Source: G963665185 sp049723905 (GTDB lineage Bacteria > Desulfobacterota > Desulfovibrionia > Desulfovibrionales > Desulfovibrionaceae). From it: a stretch of DNA of 64,000 nt. The number at the start of each line of letters is the position of its first letter. The first letter of the stretch is position 1. The stretch spans positions 2,542,001 through 2,606,000 of the forward strand of contig NZ_JBJKFD010000001.1 of the NCBI RefSeq assembly GCF_049723905.1. Direction: 5' to 3'. The translations under genes and the position numbers were made by a program. The notes under the pieces were generated by a model, which was not told where the DNA came from, ran no database searches, and saw nothing but the letters and a program-made list of their open reading frames with translations. Shown here piece by piece: positions 8,872 to 17,887 of the stretch.

Positions 8872-9831
8872 CTAGGCGTAGACGTCTTCCATCAGGTCCG
8901 AGGTTGCAGGCTCGGGGCTGTTCTCGGCAAAGGCCACGGCCTCTTCCAGCTCTTTCTGCACTTCGGCCTTGAGCTTCTCGACATCGGAAGCACTCATGAT
9001 GTCGTTCTCCACCAGCTTTTCCTCGAACCGGGGAATGGGATCCTTGGCGATCCATTCGTTGAGTTCCTCGTCGCAACGGTAGGTGCAGGCGTCACCTTCA
9101 AAGTGGCCGCGCCAGCGATAGGTCTTGCATTCCACAAGCGAGGGGCCTTCGCCCTTGCGGGCACGCTTGACCGCTTCGCCCACGGCTTCGTGCACGGCCA
9201 GAACATCGTTGCCGTCCACCACCACGCCGGGCATGTCGTAGGCTGCGGCACGGTCTGCAATATCGGTAACGGCCATGGACTTGCACTGCGGGCAGGAGAT
9301 GCCGTAGCCGTTGTTCTCATTTACAAAGACCAGGGGCAGTTTCCAGGCACTGGCCCAGTTCAGGGCTTCCTGGGTGGTTCCCTGGTTGGACGCGCCGTCG
9401 CCGAAAAAGCAGATGGTGACGTCGTCGGTCTTCTTGTACTTGGCAGCCATGGCAGCGCCCACGGCCAGGGGACCGCCGCCGCCCACAATGCCGTTGGCGC
9501 CCAAAATGCCCAGGTCTCTGTCGGCAATGTGCATGGAACCGCCCTTGCCCTTGCAATAGCCGTCCGTGCGCCCGAAAATCTCGGCCATCATCAGGTTCAG
9601 GTTACCGCCCTTGGCAATGAGGTGTCCGTGGCCCCGGTGGGTGCTGGTAATGGTGTCCTTGTCCGTAAGGCAGGCGCAGGCCCCGGTGGCCACGGCTTCC
9701 TCACCAAGGTAGAGGTGAACGAATCCGGGAATATTCCCGGCCGCGAAAAACTCCTGGAGCTTGGTCTCGAACAGCCGAATCCTGTTCATCGTCCGAAACA
9801 TGTCCACCATCATCTTCTTGCTCGGTTTCAT
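8872..9831 (-). CDS. acoA: Acetoin dehydrogenase / 2-oxoacid dehydrogenase E1 alpha subunit
   Basis: This 319-residue E1 alpha subunit carries the diphosphate-binding motif of TPP enzymes (GDGASNQG ending in VNENN) and upstream IADRDLGILGANGIVGGG. The first residues (KKMMVDMFRTMNRIRLFETKLQE) are typical of acetoin and pyruvate E1 alpha. The ATG at 9831 follows a TTGGAGGAA ribosome site. With AcoB it decarboxylates or cleaves acetoin and passes the acetyl group to the lipoyl domain of AcoC. It is in the same operon, 77 bp before acoB. Confidence 0.93.
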   Translation of the reverse strand: MKPSKKMMVDMFRTMNRIRLFETKLQEFFAAGNIPGFVHLYLGEEAVATGACACLTDKDTITSTHRGHGHLIAKGGNLNLMMAEIFGRTDGYCKGKGGSMHIADRDLGILGANGIVGGGGPLAVGAAMAAKYKKTDDVTICFFGDGASNQGTTQEALNWASAWKLPLVFVNENNGYGISCPQCKSMAVTDIADRAAAYDMPGVVVDGNDVLAVHEAVGEAVKRARKGEGPSLVECKTYRWRGHFEGDACTYRCDEELNEWIAKDPIPRFEEKLVENDIMSASDVEKLKAEVQKELEEAVAFAENSPEPATSDLMEDVYA

Positions 9832-9897
9832 GAAAATTCCTCCAATTATGGGCCGTTGAAACATTGTCGATCGGACGGAACCCGCCCGAACAGCCGA

Positions 9898-10263
9898 TTA
9901 TTTTTCGTCGACGTACACGGTCAGGACGGCGCAGGCGCAGACGATATCGCTGCAACCGGGGCCGAAGCACTCCACCTCCAGCCCCTTTGCCCGCATGCCG
10001 CCCTGGCACGCCTGCGCAGACACCGTGCCGATGGGCACCGCCCTGACCAACTCGTCACAATCCACTTGCAGCGGTTCCGGCACGGCGACCTCGACGTGCA
10101 CATGCACTCCGGAAAAGCGGTCGCGACCGTGTACCTCCACCAGCCCGCAAAGGCATGTGCGGGACATGGCGTCCTTGACGGCCCGCAGGGCCGCCTTGGT
10201 CATGTCCTCTCCGTGCAGGTCCGCGCCGTAGCCCAGTTCAATGGCATAGCGTCTACGTTCCAT
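9898..10263 (-). CDS. Lin0512 family protein
   Basis: This 121-residue protein matches the Lin0512/TIGR02058 family as I recall it: RRYAIELGYGADLHGEDMTKAALRAVKDA at the start and a central SRTCLCGL motif. It is cysteine-rich (CLCG, QACQGG, CFGPGCSDIVCACA), suggesting a metal or redox role, which is inference. It sits inside the acetoin operon between acoC and acoA, 18 bp after acoC. The family has no established function. Its placement among E1/E2 genes hints at a link with the complex or its metabolite. Confidence 0.75.
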   Translation of the reverse strand: MERRRYAIELGYGADLHGEDMTKAALRAVKDAMSRTCLCGLVEVHGRDRFSGVHVHVEVAVPEPLQVDCDELVRAVPIGTVSAQACQGGMRAKGLEVECFGPGCSDIVCACAVLTVYVDEK

Positions 10264-10281
10264 GGGCGCTCCGTGTACTGC

Positions 10282-11715
10282 CTAGGCCAGCATCAGGCCC
10301 GGGTCTTCAAGGTAATCCGCCAGGGTGCGCAGGAAGGTCATGGCAGGCGCACCGTCCGCGACTCTGTGGTCAAAGGTCAGGGAAAGGGTCATCATCTGGC
10401 GTATGCATATTTCGCCGTCATGCACGGCCGGTTTTTCAACCACCCGGCCAACGCCGAGAATGCCGGTTTCCGGCGGGTTGAGGATGGGGGTGAAGCCGTC
10501 CACACCCAGCATGCTCACGTTGGAAATGGTGAACGTGCCGCCGCTTATCTCGTCCATGTTCAGGCCGCCCTTGCGTGCCCGGCCTGCAACGTCGCGCACG
10601 GCCACGGCCATCTGTTCCAGACTCAGCTTTTCCGCACCCTTCACGTTGGGCACGATAAGCCCGCCGTCCAGGGAGACGGCCACGCCCAGGTTGACCTGCT
10701 CGTGCAGCTGGATGGTATCGTCCACCAGGGTGGAATTCAGAAGCGGGTGCCTGCCCAGAGCGCGGCACACGGCATACGAGATGATATCGTTGTAGGAGAG
10801 ACGGTAGTCGGGATTACGGCTGTTGCGCGCCAGAAGCTTTTTGCGCAGGGCCACCATTTCCGTGGCGTCTATTTCCACAAACACGGTCAACTGGGCCGCG
10901 TTGTGCAGGCTGGCCATCATGTTGTCGGCAATAAGCTTGCGGATACCATCCATGGGAATGGTGCTGCCTGCCGCAGGACCGGCGGGTGCCGCTGGCTTGG
11001 CGGCTGGCTGGGAAGAAGGAGCCGGGCTTGCCGGTTGGGCAGAGGTTTTGGGTGCACAAGCCTGAGGCTTGGCCGCGGAAGTTGCCGCGTAGTTGGGGTT
11101 CATGGCCCGGAGAATATCGGCCTTGGTGATCTTTCCGTCTTCGCCGGTTCCCTGCACGTCGGCCAGGTCCACGCCCTTTTTGCGGGCAAAATCAATGGCC
11201 GATTGCGTGGCGTTGACAGCCGGACCGCTGTCGGCCGCTGCCTGGACATCTTTTTCCGTGATGCGGCCCTTGGGCCCGGTTCCGGCCACCGTGGCCAGGT
11301 CCACGCCCAGTTCCCGGGCCAGCTTGCGGGCTGCCGGGGAAGCCGGAGCATTGGGATTGACCTTGGCGGCGGCTTTGGCGTCTGAGTTGGCACCGGGTTT
11401 GGCCGCAGACGCAGCGGAAGCCTGGGGAGCAGACGCCTCGGAAGCGGCTCCGCCTTCAAAGCGTTCCGGCGTTTCACCAGGCTCGGCAATGACGGCCACA
11501 ACGGTTTTCACGGGGACGGTGTCGCCCTCCGGAACCACAATCTGGAAAAGAACACCCGTGGCAGGCGATTCCACGGCATTGGTTATCTTGTCGGTTTCCA
11601 CCTCAAACAGGGCTTCTCCCGCTTGCACGTTGTCGCCTTCGTTTTTGAGCCAGCGGGTGAGTTTGCCTTCCTTCATGGTCAGGCCCCATTTGGGCATTGT
11701 CGCGTGATGTGCCAC
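10282..11715 (-). CDS. acoC: Dihydrolipoamide acetyltransferase (E2) of acetoin dehydrogenase complex, with two subunit-binding domains
   Basis: The first gene of the acetoin operon encodes a 477-residue E2. A GTG start at 11715 is chosen because it follows AAAGGAGG with 8-bp spacing and lies about 30 bp below the -24/-12 promoter; a longer reading would extend past that promoter. Domains are one lipoyl domain (ETDKIT, lipoylated Lys about 43), peripheral subunit-binding domain 1 (about 125-160, ending GRITEKDV), a second similar domain (about 170-205, ending GKITKADI), a Pro/Ala-rich linker and the acyltransferase core ending with DHRVADG near residue 450. Two subunit-binding domains in one E2 are unusual. 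Confidence 0.92.
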   Translation of the reverse strand: MAHHATMPKWGLTMKEGKLTRWLKNEGDNVQAGEALFEVETDKITNAVESPATGVLFQIVVPEGDTVPVKTVVAVIAEPGETPERFEGGAASEASAPQASAASAAKPGANSDAKAAAKVNPNAPASPAARKLARELGVDLATVAGTGPKGRITEKDVQAAADSGPAVNATQSAIDFARKKGVDLADVQGTGEDGKITKADILRAMNPNYAATSAAKPQACAPKTSAQPASPAPSSQPAAKPAAPAGPAAGSTIPMDGIRKLIADNMMASLHNAAQLTVFVEIDATEMVALRKKLLARNSRNPDYRLSYNDIISYAVCRALGRHPLLNSTLVDDTIQLHEQVNLGVAVSLDGGLIVPNVKGAEKLSLEQMAVAVRDVAGRARKGGLNMDEISGGTFTISNVSMLGVDGFTPILNPPETGILGVGRVVEKPAVHDGEICIRQMMTLSLTFDHRVADGAPAMTFLRTLADYLEDPGLMLA

Positions 11716-11756
11716 CGTCCAGACCTCCTTTGTGTAGGGGTGAGCGACAACAAAAC

Positions 11757-11772
11757 TGCAACCCATATGCCA
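11757..11772 (-). promoter_or_regulatory. Sigma-54 (-24/-12) promoter of the acetoin operon
   Basis: On the minus strand the sequence reads TGGCAT, five bases, TTGCA, matching the TGGCAC-N5-TTGCA consensus at all but one position. It is located 42 bp upstream of the acoC GTG start, and the divergent gene encodes a sigma-54 activator. Confidence 0.88.
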
Positions 11773-11833
11773 CCACAATAACCAACTGTTTTTATTGAGT
11801 TTACACAAGGGAAGGACTTTTGGGGCGGGGTTG

Positions 11834-11854
11834 CTTGTTCGGTAAGCGAACAAG
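11834..11854. promoter_or_regulatory. Candidate AcoR enhancer site (inverted repeat)
   Basis: A perfect 8-bp inverted repeat (CTTGTTCG, 5-bp spacer, CGAACAAG) lies 62-82 bp upstream of the -24 element. That position fits an upstream activating sequence for an enhancer-binding protein. It is the only clear dyad in the divergent region; its role is inferred. Confidence 0.5.
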
Positions 11855-12070
11855 AGCCCCTGCGGCGCGCTCTGGGCAATAGGCCGCTGGCCCTTGCCGG
11901 GCCTTGGTTTCCGCCAAAACCGGCAGGCCGCGCGCCCCTGGCGACCTGCTCCAAAATCGAACACTTGACGAAACCGTGTACTCTGCGCGTAAAGTCAAAA
12001 AATGCTTTTATAAGATTCGCTAGGCAAAACTTCGGCGGGATGTCTCCGCCTCCATCAAAGGGAGGAGAAC

Positions 12071-14149
12071 ATGTACACGCTGGTCTGGGACAAGCAGAAA
12101 TACGATATTCAACAGGAACCGCTTCCCCCCGCACGTCGGGACAGCCACAGGGATGTCGCTTCCCGCCAGCCCTTTATGCGGGCCAGCCAGGGAAGGGTGA
12201 ACCGAAACGACTGGGAAGCGTTTATGGAAAAAGGACGGGTGGACAAATCCGACCTGGACTCCACCCTGCTCGATTCGTGGCGTCGTTGCCGCGACATGGG
12301 CGTGGACCCCAGCCCGAGAAAATGCTGGGACATCCTGCCCTTTGAGCAGCTCGAACCCTCGGCCAAAAAAATCCGCAGCCTGACACGCGACGTGGAAACA
12401 AACGTGTACGAGGCCATCAAGGGCCGCAACCTGCTCATCACCATTACCAACGCCGAAGGCTACGTCGTCCGCACCTGCGGCGATCTTTCCACCCTGCGCC
12501 ATGCCGATACGCTCAATTTCGGTCCCGGAGCCAACTGGTCCGAATCCAGCGTGGGCACCAACGCCATAGGCACCTGCCTGACCACCGGCCGCCCGGTGCA
12601 GGTCTTTGGCCAGGAGCACTACTGCCAGAATCATCACATCTGGAACTGCACGGCCGCCCCCATCTTTGATCCCAACGGCAACACCGTGGGCTGTTTCGAC
12701 ATTTCCGGCCCGGCCACGGCCGACCACTCCCGCAGCATGGGGCTGGTTCTGGACGCTGTTCGCTCCCTGGAAAAGCGTCTTTTCCGCATGCAGGCTGCGG
12801 AAATGGGCCATCAATCCTGCTCTCTGCTGTCCACGGTGTTCAATTCCGTGCTCACGGGCATGCTGGCCGTGGACTGCTACGGACGCATCAGCAACTCCAA
12901 CTCTGCGGCCGCCGCCCTGCTTGGCCTTGCACCGGAAGATCTGGAAGGCCGCGAGGCAGATTTGTTTTTCGAATTCGACGCCTTTTTGGGACGGCGCAAA
13001 CACGCCACGGCCCAGGGAGAATCCCTTCCCCTGCCCTGCCGCAAGCGTCCGGGCCTGGTTTGCCGTGCAACACCGGCCTTTTCCCTCAACGGTACATGGT
13101 TCGGCACCGTGGTCACCCTTATGGAGCCGCAACGAAAACATGTGCAAAACCCAATGCGTCCAGCTCCGGAACAACCGAAAGAAATTCCGACCCGCATGCC
13201 CGCCATTCTGGGCAACAGCCCGGCCCTGAACGAAGCCGTGGACACCTCGCTGCGCGCGGCGCGCACTCCGTCCACCGTACTGCTTACCGGAGAGTCCGGC
13301 ACGGGCAAGGAACTCTTTGCCAGGGGCATCCACAAGGCCAGCCTGCGGGCGGACAAGCCGTTTGTCGCCGTCAACTGCGGCGCGCTGCCCGACGAACTGG
13401 TGCAGAGCGAACTCTTTGGCTACGCCTCGGGAGCATTTACCGGCGCGGACAAAAAAGGACGCCCGGGGAAATTCGAGCAGGCCAACGGCGGCACCCTGTT
13501 TCTGGATGAAATTTCGGAAATGCCCCTGTCCATGCAGGTCAACCTGCTGCGCGTGCTGGAAGAACGCCAGGTAACGCCGGTGGGCGGGTCACAGGTCATC
13601 AACCTGAACATCAAGGTCATTGCCGCCACCAACCGCGACCTGACCAGGGAAGTGGCCGAGGGAAGATTTCGCAAGGATTTGTACTATCGGCTGAACGTGG
13701 TGCATGTTCACATTCCCCCGTTGCGGGAACGGGGCGACGATGCTGCCATTCTGGCCGAGTACCAGGCCTACAAGCTGGCAGAGGAATTCGGGCTGGACCT
13801 GAACGAAATATCGCATGAGGCGATGGCCCTTCTGCTGGCCCACGACTGGCCCGGCAATGTGCGCGAGCTGTTCAATACAGTGGAGTATGCCCTGAACAAC
13901 CTGAACGGCCCCAAGCTGCTGCCCGAGCATCTGCCCCCGGCCCTGCAAAAGGCCGAGCCGGACGCACGGCCCGAGAGCACCGTGGAACGGACCGCATCCC
14001 TGCGGCTGAAGGACATGGAGGCCGAAGCCATCCGCCGGGCGCTTTCACGCTATCACGGCAATGTCAGCAAGGCGGCCCGTGCCCTGGGCATCGGGCGCAA
14101 CACACTGTATGCCAAGATGCGGCAGTACGGCATAACGCAGGAATCGTAA
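12071..14149 (+). CDS. acoR: Sigma-54-dependent acetoin regulator AcoR-like
   Basis: This 692-residue enhancer-binding protein is divergent from the acetoin operon. An N-terminal GAF-like region (about 90-230, with FGPGANWSESSVGTNAIGTC) and a PAS-like region (about 255-350) sense signals. The AAA+ domain has Walker A GESGTGKE (near 405), GAFTGA for sigma-54 contact (453-458) and Walker B TLFLDE (near 475). A Fis-type helix-turn-helix ends it (VSKAARALGIGRNTLYAKM). The ATG follows GGGAGGAG. A weak sigma-70 promoter may lie at 11965-11995 (TTGACG). It should activate acoC-acoX from the promoter at 11757. Confidence 0.93.
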   Translation: MYTLVWDKQKYDIQQEPLPPARRDSHRDVASRQPFMRASQGRVNRNDWEAFMEKGRVDKSDLDSTLLDSWRRCRDMGVDPSPRKCWDILPFEQLEPSAKKIRSLTRDVETNVYEAIKGRNLLITITNAEGYVVRTCGDLSTLRHADTLNFGPGANWSESSVGTNAIGTCLTTGRPVQVFGQEHYCQNHHIWNCTAAPIFDPNGNTVGCFDISGPATADHSRSMGLVLDAVRSLEKRLFRMQAAEMGHQSCSLLSTVFNSVLTGMLAVDCYGRISNSNSAAAALLGLAPEDLEGREADLFFEFDAFLGRRKHATAQGESLPLPCRKRPGLVCRATPAFSLNGTWFGTVVTLMEPQRKHVQNPMRPAPEQPKEIPTRMPAILGNSPALNEAVDTSLRAARTPSTVLLTGESGTGKELFARGIHKASLRADKPFVAVNCGALPDELVQSELFGYASGAFTGADKKGRPGKFEQANGGTLFLDEISEMPLSMQVNLLRVLEERQVTPVGGSQVINLNIKVIAATNRDLTREVAEGRFRKDLYYRLNVVHVHIPPLRERGDDAAILAEYQAYKLAEEFGLDLNEISHEAMALLLAHDWPGNVRELFNTVEYALNNLNGPKLLPEHLPPALQKAEPDARPESTVERTASLRLKDMEAEAIRRALSRYHGNVSKAARALGIGRNTLYAKMRQYGITQES

Positions 14150-14170
14150 TTGGCTTGAAAAAAAGGTGGG

Positions 14171-14245
14171 AACGAACGCCAATTTTTCCGATGTATGGTG
14201 CTTTGCAAAGAGCGCGGACGGACGTACCCGCGGGTGGCGTTCGTT
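14171..14245. repeat. Long-range inverted repeat after acoR
   Basis: The arms AACGAACGCCA (14171-14181) and TGGCGTTCGTT (14235-14245) are perfect complements separated by 53 bp. It lies just past the acoR stop and before repeat copy B. It could be a transcript-end structure. Confidence 0.5.
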
Positions 14246-14265
14246 AAACTCGGTTCATTTAAAAA

Positions 14266-14357
14266 TGTCGCTGTATACGCGACACGTCACATGGCGGGCT
14301 ATGCCCACCATGCGCTGCAAAAAGCGGCGTGAGCGCACCTGAAAACCACGTTTTGCG
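14266..14357 (-). repeat. Dispersed multi-hairpin intergenic repeat, copy B
   Basis: Read on the minus strand it gives the same module order as the other copies: TTTTCAGGTGCGCTCACGCC, GCCGC/GC(A)GC, CATGGTGGGC paired with GCCCGCCATG, then TGACGTGTCGC closing on GCGACA. It lies between the convergent acoR and the 192-residue hypothetical gene. Confidence 0.65.
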
Positions 14358-14374
14358 GGTCGCGGTCCTTCACA

Positions 14375-14953
14375 TCAGATGCCGACGTCGATGTTGAAGT
14401 ACTTCATCAGTTCCATGGCGCGAGGATTGTCTGCCAGTTGCTGATACACGGATTGATGCACCTGTTCCTGGGTGGTGGGATTCTCAAGAAAATTGTGCCA
14501 GTACTTGCTGGTGCCGGAAATGCCGGCATCATCCAGCCCCTGCTTCCAGTAGGAATCCACTATCTCCGAGTACTCATCGAACAGGCGCTGATCTTTGGCG
14601 TTCATCTTCTGGTATCCGGTCTGACCTTCTTCCCAGCTTATGCCAAGCTCTGCCGTGACCATCGTATTGCCGCCGAACAAATCCACATACCAATCCGGCG
14701 CCCTGTAGGCTTCCAGAGGATATTCCTCCTCCGCTTCTTTTGCGGTGGAGGCCGCCTGCGTTTGTTCGGTAACCTTGCTCTTTTCGGAGCTCTTATCGGC
14801 AGCCTCTTGGGCACGGCGCATGGCTTCCTGTGAGATGGTTACCTTGTCCTCGCCTTGAGTATAAGTACCCGCAGATTCCGCTTGCTTGGAATCTTGGCGG
14901 ACATACGGTGTGGAGTAGACACTTTGTCCTGACTGCACAGCGGCTATACTCAT
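14375..14953 (-). CDS. Hypothetical protein, 192 aa, DKVTISQEA motif
   Basis: This protein was not recognised as a named family. The ATG at 14953 follows CAGGAGGCGC, so the longer reading is rejected. It begins MSIAAVQSGQSVYSTPYVRQ and has GEDKVTISQEAMRRAQEAA around residue 35, a low-complexity charged stretch, then a folded-looking half rich in W and Y (PDWYVDLFGG, SYWKQGLDD, KYWHNFLENP). There is no signal peptide or membrane helix. The DKVTIS-EA segment resembles the N-termini of FlgM-like or surface-associated proteins and a similar one occurs at 48480. It is monocistronic; function is unknown. Confidence 0.75.
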   Translation of the reverse strand: MSIAAVQSGQSVYSTPYVRQDSKQAESAGTYTQGEDKVTISQEAMRRAQEAADKSSEKSKVTEQTQAASTAKEAEEEYPLEAYRAPDWYVDLFGGNTMVTAELGISWEEGQTGYQKMNAKDQRLFDEYSEIVDSYWKQGLDDAGISGTSKYWHNFLENPTTQEQVHQSVYQQLADNPRAMELMKYFNIDVGI

Positions 14954-15144
14954 TATGCGCCTCCTGAAAATTTTTCCCAACTGTAAATCCGCTGCGTATC
15001 CTGCAAGACACACTCCACAATACGCCTATTCGATATTTCACATTTACCAAACCTGGAGTCGACCGTTCCCATCAACGCTCAAATGAATAACAACTGAAGT
15101 ATTTACAACATGTTGCAACATTATCGGCCGAGACGAAAAAATGC

Positions 15145-15185
15145 ATAAAAAAACGGCCTTTCGTACTCCACTACGAAAGGCCGTT
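15145..15185 (-). terminator. Terminator of the RND-corA-mscS run
   Basis: A perfect 14-bp stem (15152-15165 with 15172-15185) with loop CTCCAC is followed on the minus strand by a run of T residues. It lies about 110 bp past the mscS stop. Confidence 0.88.
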
Positions 15186-15293
15186 ACAATTCGCTGAAAA
15201 AACCGTGTCTATTTACGGAAAAATACGCCCAGTCCAGGCCACCCAAACAAGGGATGACGGCAAAAAATTACCTTTTCCCCGGACGCTGCACGC

Positions 15294-17882
15294 TCAGTCC
15301 TTCTTGTCCGGTGCTTTGCCGCTACCGGGAGTCTCTTCGGAAGTCTCCCCGGAAGTCTCCCCGGAAGTCTCTTCCGGTGTATCTTCCGGTGCCTGCCCAG
15401 CCGGATCTGCCTGCTCGTCATCCCGTGCCGCTGGCCCGGAAAATGGAGGGGCACCGTCTTTTTCCACATGCAGAGGCACCACGCCCGAACGGAAGTGCAG
15501 ATCCATCTGGGGAAAGGATATCTCGATGTCGCGCTCCCGAAAGGCCTTGTCCACGGAATGGCGCAGTTCGGAAAGAACGGTCAGCACCACGCCGATATCG
15601 TCGATCCACACCCGCAGAATAAAGTCCAGGCTGCTGGCCCCGAAGTTGTCGAAAAGCACGTTGGGGCCGGGCACTTTCAGCACATGGGGATGGGCATCGG
15701 CAATCTCTTGCAGGGTCTTTGCCACCAGTTCCGTATCCGACCCGTAGGCCACGCCCACCAGCACGTCCCGCCGCACCACCTCGTTGTTCCGCGTCCAGTT
15801 GAGGATGCGGTTGGTGATGAGGTCCGAGTTGGGGATGATGAGCACGGCGTTGTCAAAGGTTTCCACCGTGGTGGACCGGAAGCTGATCTTACGCACCGTG
15901 CACCAGACGTCGTCGAACTGCAGCACGTCGCCTTCCTTGATGGAGCGCCCGAACAGCAGAATCAGCCCGCTGGTGAAGTTGTTGACGATATTCTGCAAGC
16001 CAAAGCCGATACCGACACTCAAACCACCGGCGATGACGGTAAGGCTGGTGAGGCTGATGCCCAGCAGATAGAGGGAGACGATGATGTACAGCGACCACGC
16101 GCCGTATTGGGCCAGCACCTGCAGCGAGGAGATGGAATCACGCTTGGGCCTGCTCCAATCCCGGCCCAATTCGCCCAAAAGATCGCGGAAAATGGCTATC
16201 CCGGTCCGCGTGGCATAAAACAGGACAATGACGATGAAGATGCTGGCTACCCGGATGGAAAACCCCTTGAGGTTCATTTCCAGGTCCACCAGCCGCCGCA
16301 TGATGAAGAATCCGCCCAGATGTTCGGTAAGCCAGAACCCGGCCGCAAAAAACGTCAGGGTCCAGGCCAGAGGCGTGGACACGCCCAGCAGGATGCCCTT
16401 GGCAAGCTTTACCGGATACGACTCCGCCGGGGCGCTCAAAATGCTGCGCAACAGCATGCTGGTGGCCGAAGACACCAGAAAGGCGGCAGCCAGCAGAAAG
16501 ACCAGCGACAGCAGCACCACGGAAAACCTGCCCATGCCGAAAAAGGCCAGCAGGGCCAGCACCACGCCCACACCAGGCAGAAGCCCGGCCATGCAGCGGC
16601 CGAACATGTGGTAGTCTTCGAAAATTTTCCGCCGCTTCCGGGAAGACAGAAACGGGACAAGCATGATGCCGCCCCAGCAAAGACAGACCAGGGGGTTGGG
16701 CATGGTTGTCCCCATAAAGACCAGCCCTATGGAAAAGAGTACCAGATACGAACACATGGGCGAACGCGCTGGTTCTTCCGTAAAATGACGACGTATGGAC
16801 CAGGCCGTTCCCACTGCGCCCCAGGCTTGCAATATGCTGCCCAGCAGGCGGATGGGACCGGACAGGTCCGTGTTTCCCCCAATGCTCACCAGCGAAAATC
16901 CCACGCCCAGGGAGAGCAGCCCCCACGGGCGCAGACTGCCCCGAAGCGGCTGCAACTTGGCCTGCACAAGCAGCACATTGATGCGGCTGCGCAGCCAGCC
17001 ACCGGCAAAATAGACCAGGCCGGACAAGAACAGGACCACCACCAGCGCGCCGAAATAGTCCTTGGCCGGGACCTCGGCATACGATTGCAGCTGGTCGCGT
17101 CCCATGCTTTGCCAAAAATTCAGATAGCCGGGCAGGGTCTGCCAGAAATTCAGGTCTATGATGAAGTGCGAGCGGGCAAAAAAGAAACGGGTCCAGAGTT
17201 CGGGAATCCCGGCTTCCAATTCCTGGCACTTGCCTTCCAGCTTTTCCCGGAATTCCGACACCGCCTTTGTATTGCGCTCTGCGGTCTTTTCCAGCCGGGC
17301 CAGGGACCGCTCCACACTTTTTACCCTGCGCACATAGTCCGAAACCAGACGCTGCTCGCCTGGTTCCAGGGTGGACTGGTCCAGGGTTTCAACTTCTTTC
17401 AGCGTGGCCTCAAGGCTGTCCCGGAACATGGAAAGCTGGGACTGCAGCTTGCTTATGGGGGTGCTGAAACGCTTTACCCGGTCCAGCAGACGGCGCAACC
17501 GGTCGTATATTTCGCGCGCCTCCAGCGGACTGTAGCGTTCCATGCCGCGTTCCAGAACAATGGTGCTGTATTCGGCCTTGGCCTTGTCCAGATCGTCATC
17601 CAATGCGGAAGATTCGTCGCGTACCAGTTTGGACAGGTGGCCGGTTTCCCCCTCCAGACGGGTGAATTTTCTGATGCGTTCGGCAATCAGTTCCTTGAAG
17701 TTGGCGATATCCCCCAGGTCGCCGTTTTGTGCCAGGGCAGACGGCACACTGCCAGCTGCCCCCCATATGGCCGGCCCTCCGGGAAGCCCAAGGAGCCCGG
17801 GAATTCCCAGAAGGACAAAGAAAAGGACCGCAAGGCCGCAAAACCGTGCGGCGGAAAAAAAATGTATTTTTCGCAACTGCAT
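15294..17882 (-). CDS. Large MscS-family mechanosensitive ion channel
   Basis: An 862-residue inner-membrane channel. After a Sec signal (FCGLAVLFFVLLGIPGLLG) come a periplasmic coiled-coil region (about 60-270), many membrane helices and a C-terminal MscS core (GGLSVGIGFGLQNIVNNFTSG pore helix, then the beta domain RSIKEGDVLQF). It is much longer than MscS and resembles MscK/YbdG-like paralogues. The C-terminal tail is acidic and repetitive (ETSGETSGETSEETPG), encoded by 12-bp tandem repeats at about 15330-15395. The start at 17882 is chosen because it lies 5 bp after the corA stop. It should open under hypo-osmotic shock. Confidence 0.9.
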   Translation of the reverse strand: MQLRKIHFFSAARFCGLAVLFFVLLGIPGLLGLPGGPAIWGAAGSVPSALAQNGDLGDIANFKELIAERIRKFTRLEGETGHLSKLVRDESSALDDDLDKAKAEYSTIVLERGMERYSPLEAREIYDRLRRLLDRVKRFSTPISKLQSQLSMFRDSLEATLKEVETLDQSTLEPGEQRLVSDYVRRVKSVERSLARLEKTAERNTKAVSEFREKLEGKCQELEAGIPELWTRFFFARSHFIIDLNFWQTLPGYLNFWQSMGRDQLQSYAEVPAKDYFGALVVVLFLSGLVYFAGGWLRSRINVLLVQAKLQPLRGSLRPWGLLSLGVGFSLVSIGGNTDLSGPIRLLGSILQAWGAVGTAWSIRRHFTEEPARSPMCSYLVLFSIGLVFMGTTMPNPLVCLCWGGIMLVPFLSSRKRRKIFEDYHMFGRCMAGLLPGVGVVLALLAFFGMGRFSVVLLSLVFLLAAAFLVSSATSMLLRSILSAPAESYPVKLAKGILLGVSTPLAWTLTFFAAGFWLTEHLGGFFIMRRLVDLEMNLKGFSIRVASIFIVIVLFYATRTGIAIFRDLLGELGRDWSRPKRDSISSLQVLAQYGAWSLYIIVSLYLLGISLTSLTVIAGGLSVGIGFGLQNIVNNFTSGLILLFGRSIKEGDVLQFDDVWCTVRKISFRSTTVETFDNAVLIIPNSDLITNRILNWTRNNEVVRRDVLVGVAYGSDTELVAKTLQEIADAHPHVLKVPGPNVLFDNFGASSLDFILRVWIDDIGVVLTVLSELRHSVDKAFRERDIEISFPQMDLHFRSGVVPLHVEKDGAPPFSGPAARDDEQADPAGQAPEDTPEETSGETSGETSEETPGSGKAPDKKD

Positions 17883-17887
17883 TCTGT

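Noticed and set aside
8818..11385. Long open frame on the plus strand opposite acoA and acoC
   Set aside because: Shadow of well-conserved genes on the minus strand, with no family resemblance.
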